The translations under genes and the position numbers were made by a program. A model generated the notes under the pieces. The model was not told the origin of the DNA and searched no databases. It saw nothing but the letters and a program-made list of their open reading frames with translations. A DNA stretch of 38,925 bases. Origin: Acidulodesulfobacterium_A sp049965795 (GTDB lineage: Bacteria > SZUA-79 > Acidulodesulfobacterales > Acidulodesulfobacteraceae). The stretch spans positions 1 through 38,925 of the forward strand of contig JBMFVW010000015.1 in assembly GCA_049965795.1 (NCBI GenBank), read 5' to 3'. How positions within the stretch are numbered: position 1 is the first letter of the stretch; each line of letters starts with the position of its first letter. Positions 33,393 through 38,925 of the stretch are shown here, piece after piece.

Positions 33393-34364
33393 ATGCATCC
33401 GATTAAAAAACAAAATACGGTTTCTTCTTTTTATCCAAAAGTAAATCTTGAGGCATACAACGGACCGTTAGACCTGCTTTTAACTTTAATAAAAAAAAAT
33501 AAAATAAATATATACGATATTCCTATAGTCGAAATTACCAATCAATATCTTGAAGCTATAGGCTTGGACGAAAAAAACGGATTTTTAATTCAAGAAGAAG
33601 GCACTGCGGAAAACACTAATGCAGACACTAATACAGGAGTTTTAAATTTGGATGCCGGCGGAGATTTTATAGTAATGGCTGCACAGCTCATATATATAAA
33701 ATCCGTCATGCTTCTTCCGAAACGCCATGATGAAAACAGCGAAGATGAAGGCGAAGATATAGAAGATCCGCGAGCTGAATTAACCGATATGCTTTTAGAA
33801 TATAAAAAAGTTAAAGAAGTAGCGGAATTTTTAAATAACCGCCCTATACTCGGACGCGATGTTTTTGGAGTTAAAATTATTAAAAGCTATATAGATGATG
33901 ATGAATATAAAGACGAAAACGGAAATATTATAATTCAAAATCATAAAAACAACAAGGTTGTTTTTGAAGCTAATATATTCATACTTTCTAAATATTTTTA
34001 CGATAAAATAAAAGAAGCCCAAAACAGGATAAGCGTATATGAAGTAGATAGAGAAAATTTTTCGGTAAAAGAAAAAATAATAGAAATAATGGAAAAATTT
34101 GGCAGTAATATTTATTATTTCGAGAATTTTAACGCATCAGACAATACCGGTGTTATTGCGCATGCAAACAAGATAACTTTTGGAATAATAGTAAAAAACA
34201 GCCGCACCAAAGATGAGTTTTTTACCTATTTTCTTGCGGTATTAGAAATGGCAAGACTGCTTCTTATAACCGCAGACCAGTTTCAGTTTTTCGGCGATAT
34301 ATACATTACACCCGTTTCCGGAAGTCTTGACACATACCGTTCAAAAATAGCCAGCATGAACTAA
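33393..34364 (+). CDS. scpA: Segregation and condensation protein ScpA
   Basis: ScpA is the kleisin that bridges SMC heads in the SMC-ScpAB condensin. The 323 residues are slightly long. The N-terminal SMC-binding motif is clear: LEAYNGPLDLLLTLIKKNKINIYDIPIVEITNQYL (from residue 19; positions given rather than a longer string), then FIVMAAQLIYIKSVMLLPK. The middle is acidic and low in complexity (NTNADTNTG, EDEGEDIEDP), and the C-terminal winged helix ends about 295. There is no Shine-Dalgarno; TACAAT at 33375-33380 could be a -10 box with a 5-nt leader. scpB, which usually follows, is absent: a converging pseudouridine synthase ends 3 bases away. Confidence 0.9.
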   Translation: MHPIKKQNTVSSFYPKVNLEAYNGPLDLLLTLIKKNKINIYDIPIVEITNQYLEAIGLDEKNGFLIQEEGTAENTNADTNTGVLNLDAGGDFIVMAAQLIYIKSVMLLPKRHDENSEDEGEDIEDPRAELTDMLLEYKKVKEVAEFLNNRPILGRDVFGVKIIKSYIDDDEYKDENGNIIIQNHKNNKVVFEANIFILSKYFYDKIKEAQNRISVYEVDRENFSVKEKIIEIMEKFGSNIYYFENFNASDNTGVIAHANKITFGIIVKNSRTKDEFFTYFLAVLEMARLLLITADQFQFFGDIYITPVSGSLDTYRSKIASMN

Positions 34365-34367
34365 TTC

Positions 34368-35282
34368 CTAATCTGCATTGGAAATAGCCAATTCTGCTGT
34401 TTTTTTGTTTAATATGCGGTATTCGCCTGAGGGCAGGTCCCCTATATAAAGTCCGCCTATTCTTACTCTTTTCAGCATTAAAATCTTAAGATTGAAAAAC
34501 TCCATAAGGCGTCTTATTTCGCGATTTTTTCCGTGGGTTAAATCTATCGACAGTATAAATTTATTGGGATTTTTTCTTACAATCCTTACGTCGTCCGGCT
34601 TTAAAAGTCCGGTCTCTTCAAGTCTTACGCCTTTTTTTATCCTGTTGAAAAGATCGGCGGTAAGATCGCCTTTAACTTCTACTATATAGGTTTTTAATAC
34701 GTCGAACTTAGGATGCGTCAATTTATAAGAAAAATCGCCGTCATTGGTAAGTATCAGCATACCCTCGCTCATAAAATCAAGCCTGCCTGCAGGAAATATA
34801 TGCTTGTATTTTAAGGTTTCTTTCTTAACTAATTCCATGACGGTTTTAAATCCTTCTTCTGATTTTACGGCGGTAATATAGCCTTGAGGTTTATTGAGCA
34901 TAATGTAAACTTTAGGTTCTTCTTTAAATTTAATTTTTTTTCCGTCGACGGAAACTTCGTCGCCGGGTTTTACCGAAACGGCAAGTTTATTTATCTTTTT
35001 TCCGTTTAGGACGACTCTGCCCTCTTCGATAATTTCGTCCGCATTTCTTCTTGAAACACCGGTATGCATAGCTATGAATTTATTTAATCTTATTCCTAAC
35101 ATTCCTGCGTCGGAAGAATGCAGCGCGGACTTTGATTTTGACTTATTATTAGTCAATATGGAAATCACTGAATACTCACGAGTCTTGGAGGATGACCGAA
35201 AGTCTTTGTTTATCTTAGACTGTGACAACTTTGCAGAAGGAGCATCCTGTTTTTCCGGCTTTATTTTTCTTTCTCTTGTCAA
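34368..35282 (-). CDS. Pseudouridine synthase, RluB/RsuA type
   Basis: A 304-residue RNA pseudouridine synthase. An S4 RNA-binding domain (about 63-118; IRLNKFIAMHTGVSRRNADEII, EEGRVVLNGKKI) precedes the catalytic domain with YIMLNKPQGYIT and GRLDFMSEGMLILTNDG, where Asp169 is the nucleophile, then THPKFDVLKTY and GKNREIRRL. Members target 23S (RluB) or 16S (RsuA) rRNA. The 60-residue N-terminal extension is basic and serine-rich; Met61 (35102) would give the usual family start, but the upstream start overlaps thiG by 4 bases, which argues for coupling. It is the last gene of the TPP-riboswitch unit. From family habits it would pair with scpB, which is missing here. Confidence 0.9.
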   Translation of the reverse strand: MTRERKIKPEKQDAPSAKLSQSKINKDFRSSSKTREYSVISILTNNKSKSKSALHSSDAGMLGIRLNKFIAMHTGVSRRNADEIIEEGRVVLNGKKINKLAVSVKPGDEVSVDGKKIKFKEEPKVYIMLNKPQGYITAVKSEEGFKTVMELVKKETLKYKHIFPAGRLDFMSEGMLILTNDGDFSYKLTHPKFDVLKTYIVEVKGDLTADLFNRIKKGVRLEETGLLKPDDVRIVRKNPNKFILSIDLTHGKNREIRRLMEFFNLKILMLKRVRIGGLYIGDLPSGEYRILNKKTAELAISNAD

Positions 35283-36061
35283 AATACTATCCCCTCCATT
35301 TGGGTCGAAGCCTGAGCATAAAGTTTCATAGGAATCCTGCCGGATAAGTATGCCTGCCTGCCCGCTTCTACAGCTTTTTTCATGGCGTCTGCCATATTAA
35401 CCGGATTAGCGGCTCCGGCAATAGCCGTGTTTATAAGAATGCCGTCAACGCCTAGTTCCATAGTTTTACAGGCATCGGAAGCCGTTCCTACTCCGGCATC
35501 TACTATTACCGGAACGGAAACGGTTTCTTTGATTATTTTTATGTTGTAAGGATTTCTTATGCCTAAGCCCGAACCTATAGGCGAAGCAAGCGGCATAACC
35601 ACGGGGCAGCCTATATCTTCCAGCTTTTTTGCAAGCACCGGGTCGTCCATCATATAAGGCATAACCGTAAATCCTTCTTTTACTAAAATTTTTGCTGCTT
35701 TTAGCAACTCTTCGTTGTCGGGATAAAGCGTTTTTTGATCCCCTATTACTTCCAACTTTACTAGATCTGTCCTGAAAACGTCTAATTCTTTTGCAAGTCT
35801 CAAAGTATTTACGGCATCTTCCGCCGTGTAACAGCCTGCAGTATTCGGCAGAAGAATATATTTATCAAGATCTATATACGACAGTAAATTTTCTTTGGCA
35901 TTAAAATCTATTCTTCTTACTGCAACAGTTATTATTTCCGCACCTGAAATATCGGCAGCATCTTTCATCGTTTGAAAGTCCGGATATTTTCCCGTACCTA
36001 TAAGCAGTCTCGACTTAAACTCGTATTTTCCTATTTTTAAAATATCTTTGTCTTTCTCCAT
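35279..36061 (-). CDS. thiG: Thiazole synthase ThiG
   Basis: ThiG forms the thiazole phosphate of thiamine from DXP, dehydroglycine (iminoacetate) and sulfur carried as ThiS thiocarboxylate. The N-terminus is KIGKYEFKSRLLIGTGKY, then AVRRID, LPNTAGCYTAEDAV, the Schiff-base lysine in DLVKLEVIGD (residue 102 from this start), MPLASPIGSGLGI and VPVIVDAGVGTASDA. About 260 residues is normal. Start choice: Met at 36061 fits the family length; an in-frame ATG at 36085 would add MGGCNKNI, and the only GGGAGG lies between them, 16 bases before the second ATG, so the ribosome binding site is imperfect for both. Repeat end R10 lies upstream, between thiS and thiG. Confidence 0.96.
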   Translation of the reverse strand: MEKDKDILKIGKYEFKSRLLIGTGKYPDFQTMKDAADISGAEIITVAVRRIDFNAKENLLSYIDLDKYILLPNTAGCYTAEDAVNTLRLAKELDVFRTDLVKLEVIGDQKTLYPDNEELLKAAKILVKEGFTVMPYMMDDPVLAKKLEDIGCPVVMPLASPIGSGLGIRNPYNIKIIKETVSVPVIVDAGVGTASDACKTMELGVDGILINTAIAGAANPVNMADAMKKAVEAGRQAYLSGRIPMKLYAQASTQMEGIVF

Positions 36062-36105
36062 AATGTTTTTATTGCATCCTCCCATTTATAATAAATATAA
36101 TAAAT

Positions 36106-36120
36106 AAATCTGACACCTTT
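36106..36120 (-). repeat. Dispersed repeat end, copy R10
   Basis: AAATCTGACACCTTT (36106-36120), i.e. AAAGGTGTCAGATTT on the minus strand, is the terminus of the element family. It sits between the thiS stop and the thiG start. No partner end is visible. Confidence 0.55.
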
Positions 36121-36130
36121 AAAAAAAATA

Positions 36131-36334
36131 TTATCCGCCGGGAGCGATAGTTACCATGTCTATTTTGTCGTTTTCATTCAAAATAAATTCGGCATAAGAA
36201 CTTTTCGGAACAATAGTCTTATTGACAGCTACGGCGGTGCTTTTTATGTCTAATTTTAGTTCGTCGATTAATTTTTGAATCGTAATTCCGTTTTGTTTTA
36301 TTTTATATTCGTTACCGTTTAATTCGATTTTCAT
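36131..36334 (-). CDS. thiS: Sulfur carrier protein ThiS
   Basis: A 67-residue ubiquitin-like carrier that is adenylated and thiocarboxylated at its C-terminal glycine to donate sulfur for the thiazole ring. It begins MKIELNGNEYKI, has TAVAVNKTIVPKSSY and ends DKIDMVTIAPGG; the terminal Gly-Gly is required for activation. It lies 45 bases after the CofH-like gene and upstream of thiG. The adenylyltransferase ThiF is not in the window, so it must be encoded elsewhere or replaced by MoeB. Confidence 0.95.
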   Translation of the reverse strand: MKIELNGNEYKIKQNGITIQKLIDELKLDIKSTAVAVNKTIVPKSSYAEFILNENDKIDMVTIAPGG

Positions 36335-36379
36335 AAAATTTTATTCTATATTTTTTAACGCATATGCAATCATATTTAG

Positions 36380-37531
36380 CTATACCGATACTTCGCTGTC
36401 TATTGAATTATTTTTATTGACATAATTATATATCGTATCTCTTCTGACCGGAATTTTACCTGCTTGCTTGATTAAATTTATAATTTCGTTTTCGCCTAAA
36501 AATTCGCCGAATTTGCCGCCGGCACTTTTGGTTATATTTTCTTCCATTAAAGTTCCGCCGAAGTCGTTAACGCCGCATTCAAGAGATTTTAACGCCGCAG
36601 GCACGCCAATTTTAGGCCAGCTGGTCTGGATATTTTTAAAGTTGTCTAAATAAAGCCTTAAAACGGCATAAAATTTAAGCAAGCCGTTATCATCCGCAAC
36701 CGCCTCCCGAGGAACCAGCTTTCCGAGGGACGTTTTAGGCGAAATAAAAGGCAAGGCTATAAATTCAGTAAATCCGCCGGTTTCATTCTGTATCTGTCTT
36801 ATAATGCTTAAATGATAAGCCAAGTCCCCGCTTGACTCTATATGTCCGAAAAGAATCGTAGCCGATGTTTTAACCCCAAGCTTGTGCGCCGTTTTTATAA
36901 TTTCGACCCAGACTGCCGTATTTATCTTTTCCTGACAAATTTTTCTCCTCGTTTCTTCCGCTAAAATTTCGGCGGCAGTTCCTGGCATTGAATTAAGCCC
37001 GCAATCGACTAATTTTTCGATAACCTTAGCATAATTCATGCCGGTCGAGTTAGACAGTTCGAAAATTTCCTGAGGTGAAAAAGCATGTATATGAAGACTT
37101 GGAAAATTACTTCTTACGGTTTTTATTAAATTAAAATAATAATCGGGGTTTGTTTTTAATTCAGGATTTATTCCGCCGGTTACGCATATTTCGTCTATAC
37201 CGATACTTTCGATACCCTCAGAAATTTTATCGATTATTTTGTCGTAATCAAGCAAAAAAGCGTCTTTAGAATATTTTGTTCTTTTATATCCGCAAAATTT
37301 ACAATTCAAACCGCATATATTGGTAAAATTAATATTTCTGTTTACTATATATGAAACTTTATTAAAATTAATTTTTTTGTTTAAAACATCCGCTGTAAAA
37401 ATAATTTTCTTGACGGCTTTTTCGTTTTTCTCATCAAGTAAAATAAGTAATTCCCTGTCGCACAGTCTTTCTCCCGATAAAGCTTTTTGTAAAATATTAT
37501 CTGATTCCGTTTTATTCGATAAATGGAACAT
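36380..37531 (-). CDS. CofH-like radical SAM enzyme in thiamine operon (proposed tyrosine lyase)
   Basis: A 383-residue radical SAM protein of the CofH/MqnE/MqnC superfamily. Near the N-terminus YIVNRNINFTNICGLNCKFC holds CxxxCxxC (Cys73, Cys77, Cys80). Later segments match CofH best: LHIHAFSPQEI (near 150), GLNSMPGTAAEIL, TAHKLGVKTSATILFGHIES, and NDFGGTLMEENITKSAGG. CofH makes the F420 deazaflavin core from tyrosine and a ribityl-uracil, cleaving tyrosine at Calpha-Cbeta and releasing dehydroglycine. Here the gene lies first behind a TPP riboswitch and upstream of thiS-thiG, where ThiH or ThiO is expected. I infer it supplies dehydroglycine to ThiG. The alternative is a real F420 or menaquinone enzyme placed here by chance. 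No cofG or thiH is in the window. Confidence 0.8.
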   Translation of the reverse strand: MFHLSNKTESDNILQKALSGERLCDRELLILLDEKNEKAVKKIIFTADVLNKKINFNKVSYIVNRNINFTNICGLNCKFCGYKRTKYSKDAFLLDYDKIIDKISEGIESIGIDEICVTGGINPELKTNPDYYFNLIKTVRSNFPSLHIHAFSPQEIFELSNSTGMNYAKVIEKLVDCGLNSMPGTAAEILAEETRRKICQEKINTAVWVEIIKTAHKLGVKTSATILFGHIESSGDLAYHLSIIRQIQNETGGFTEFIALPFISPKTSLGKLVPREAVADDNGLLKFYAVLRLYLDNFKNIQTSWPKIGVPAALKSLECGVNDFGGTLMEENITKSAGGKFGEFLGENEIINLIKQAGKIPVRRDTIYNYVNKNNSIDSEVSV

Positions 37532-37633
37532 TATAAGTATAATAAAATATCAGCGTCTTAGTTTTAATGTATGATTGAGAATAAATAAATTTCGTCAAAC
37601 CTGAAGAGATAGTCTTCGAAGAAAATGTCTTTT

Positions 37634-37684
37634 AGGGAGTGAAAGCAACAAAGATAAATAATCTGCAAATTATCTTTTCTCCCT
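37634..37684 (-). promoter_or_regulatory. Candidate expression-platform hairpin of the TPP riboswitch
   Basis: AGGGAG (37634-37639) pairs with CTCCCT (37679-37684), with a nested AAAGATAA/TTATCTTT stem. It overlaps the 3' strand of the aptamer, so the two folds compete. No U-tract follows, so it is not a classical terminator. The stretch 37532-37829 otherwise holds only the riboswitch and leader. Confidence 0.4.
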
Positions 37685-37772
37685 ACGACGGCATTATCCG
37701 TATCAGGTTCAAAGGGTTGCGTGCTTTAACGGCTACGCTCTCAGCCATAGTATAAAAATACGGCACCCCTGT
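37679..37772 (-). promoter_or_regulatory. TPP (THI) riboswitch aptamer
   Basis: On the minus strand the conserved THI-box pieces occur in order: CAGGGGTGCCG (from 37771), TATGGCTGAGAG (near 37748), ACCCTTTGAACCTGATACGG (near 37720) and ATAATGCCGTCGTAGGGA (to 37681). They match the TPP aptamer consensus, including CTGAGA and ACCTGAT. It precedes the CofH-like gene by about 150 bases and should control the thi operon in response to thiamine pyrophosphate. Confidence 0.96.
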
Positions 37773-37829
37773 TTTTTCAATATAAATTGAAAACTTAAAC
37801 TTTAATAATTTTTATTTATTATACCACTA

Positions 37830-38618
37830 TTATTTTATAATTCCAACTAAAAAACTTTTGCTTTTATTATTATAAACTTTAACACAGGAAACATTCACCG
37901 TCAAAACGTTATGCTTAGCGCTCAGAGGAATGAAGTCATAGACTAGAAAAACCGATTTTTTTATATGTCCGAACGTTCCGGTTCTTTTGTTAATAAACTT
38001 TTCCGCCTTATCCGGCGGAACGCTTAAGAAATTAAATTTGCCTGCGTTTTTATAAACTATTGCCAGCCTGTGAAAAAAGTAATAAATATTACCGTGCTTA
38101 AATTTTATAAAATCTATATTTCTGTATGTTCGCATTCCGTTGCCTATTACTTTGTTTTTCATACGATACATTAGGTAAAATCCATGTTTTTTCATTATAT
38201 AGTTGCCGATGGAAGCTTTTATATAGTTTTTAAAATATTTAACCGAATCTACCCATCTTAGGAGTTTATGCAATCTTGCCTTATCTTTAGAATACAATTT
38301 ATTCCATAAAAAAACATTATTTCTATCGTGCTTGTATTTGGCAGGATTTACTATTTTTATATAAGTAATTACGTCATTTTTATCGATTGCCCTGCCTCTT
38401 GCTTTTAAATAAAGAGCATAAATTATGGGATTTGAAGCATATACTCCATTGCAGGCAGAGGAACCATTTCCGTCCGCAAATGATTTTTTGACAGACAGGG
38501 GATTTAAATTAAAAAATATAAATACTGCTAAAGCTAACAGAAACAATATTTTAAATGTTGATACGCTTTTATTCTTTTTATATTTTACCATTTTATCAAT
38601 ACTGTCTATAGTATGCAT
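37830..38618 (-). CDS. Secreted or membrane-anchored hypothetical protein
   Basis: I do not recognise this family. From the ATG chosen here it is 262 residues. An N-terminal hydrophobic segment (STFKILFLLALAVFIFFNL, about 20-38) followed by a polar stretch with SFADGNGSSAC indicates export by a signal peptide or anchor. The mature part is very basic and aromatic (Lys and Tyr rich; for example IYYFFHRLAIVYKNAGKF) with two cysteines (ACNG and NVSCVK). Start choice: GGAGG lies 8 bases before the ATG at 38618, while an upstream in-frame TTG at 38633 overlaps that GGAGG and is unlikely. The riboswitch lies downstream in the same orientation. 38634-38746 is AT-rich without features. Confidence 0.7.
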   Translation of the reverse strand: MHTIDSIDKMVKYKKNKSVSTFKILFLLALAVFIFFNLNPLSVKKSFADGNGSSACNGVYASNPIIYALYLKARGRAIDKNDVITYIKIVNPAKYKHDRNNVFLWNKLYSKDKARLHKLLRWVDSVKYFKNYIKASIGNYIMKKHGFYLMYRMKNKVIGNGMRTYRNIDFIKFKHGNIYYFFHRLAIVYKNAGKFNFLSVPPDKAEKFINKRTGTFGHIKKSVFLVYDFIPLSAKHNVLTVNVSCVKVYNNKSKSFLVGIIK

Positions 38619-38746
38619 GCTATATTCCTCCAATATAATATTTATATAATATTAAATTAATTTTTGCATTTTTAATGAATTTACTTAATTTTAATAAACT
38701 TAGATATAATTTGTCAAACTAATAATTATTATGAATCAGTTTTAAA

Positions 38747-38925
38747 TCATTTAAATCTTGCAAAATATTCGTCTATTTCCGGTCTTAAGTCTATTCCTGC
38801 ACTTTCAAAACAATAAAGCAATTCTTCATAAGCTCCGCTGCCGCCTATAAAATCCCAGAATTCTTTACCTACCTTTAGTTCATTATCTAAATCCAGCATT
38901 CCCTTAAGCGTCCATCTTTCGTAAG
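38747..38925 (-). CDS. 3' end of a gene running off the window
   Basis: A minus-strand frame open from the window edge to a TGA at 38747-38749 gives 58 residues: it starts YERWTLKGMLDLDNELKVGK, continues EFWDFIGGSGAYEELLYCFE and ends DEYFARFK. The composition, strong acidic C-terminal helix and codon usage look like real coding sequence. From memory the end resembles TdeIII-like type II restriction endonucleases, but that is a weak match and I give no firm function. Confidence 0.6.
   Translation of the reverse strand, partial: YERWTLKGMLDLDNELKVGKEFWDFIGGSGAYEELLYCFESAGIDLRPEIDEYFARFK

Noticed and set aside
36380..37531. Calling the thi-operon radical SAM gene ThiH, MqnE or MqnC
   Set aside because: The conserved segments fit CofH better (NRNINFTNIC, SMPGTAAEIL, GGTLMEENI). 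No menaquinone genes are adjacent. The name ThiH would hide the anomaly.

Overview
This AT-rich window encodes ordinary housekeeping and biosynthetic genes of a Gram-negative bacterium. The evidence for Gram-negative is an LPS heptose adenylyltransferase gene (rfaE2), tatA, a c-type cytochrome, a chemoreceptor and predicted exported proteins. The order pdxJ-acpS-nnr-CBS-tsaE-(lpdA)-lysC-cimA resembles, from memory, the arrangement in Geobacter-type Deltaproteobacteria. Isoleucine synthesis via citramalate and a selenocysteine tRNA also fit an anaerobic deltaproteobacterium-like host. That placement is inference. Nothing in the window is a phage, an intact IS or a CRISPR array. Two runs of exactly 100 N (11229-11328 and 29694-29793) are assembly gaps.

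Layout. 1-9115 (+): pyridoxine, ACP activation, NAD(P)HX repair, CBS protein, TsaE, lipoamide dehydrogenase, aspartokinase, citramalate synthase and a Yip1-like membrane protein, with copies of a dispersed repeat between several genes. 9134-10424 (-): class II aldolase and a small coiled-coil membrane protein. 10690-11486: tRNA-Sec (-), tRNA-Ser (+), and a tandem array of a 161-bp unit carrying the tRNA-Ser 3' end, broken by a gap. 11502-15545: tatA, a DUF3426-like protein, rfaE2, a short DnaJ-like protein, a scrap resembling a GGDEF C-terminus, and cbiB/cobD. 15588-19393 (-): a GH57 glycosidase coupled to a soluble CZB-domain chemoreceptor. 19456-24675 (-): TPR protein, PHP phosphoesterase, MiaB without a TRAM domain, HU/IHF protein and PriA. 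24938-32372 (-): radical SAM/SPASM protein, tRNA-Ala (+), hemL, alpha/beta hydrolase, a gap-truncated cytochrome c, and a B12-binding/radical SAM/DUF2344 protein. 32615-34364 (+): site-2 protease and scpA. 34368-37772 (-): TPP riboswitch, CofH-like radical SAM enzyme, thiS, thiG and an RluB-type pseudouridine synthase. 37830-38925 (-): a secreted hypothetical protein and the 3' end of another gene.

Most interesting points. (1) The thiamine operon has a CofH-like (deazaflavin-type) radical SAM enzyme where ThiH or ThiO is expected. CofH chemistry releases dehydroglycine, which is the substrate ThiG needs, so this may be an alternative thiazole route. (2) A dispersed MITE/REP-like element family has GGAAAAGGTGTCAGAT-type ends and an internal hairpin. 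Two ungapped copies differ by paired compensatory changes in the hairpin, and two copies place a CTGACA box like a -35 element upstream of neighbouring genes. (3) The tRNA-Ser 3' end is repeated in a tandem array running up to the tatA ribosome binding site. Several genes lack a Shine-Dalgarno and have a -10 box very close to the start codon, suggesting leaderless mRNAs.
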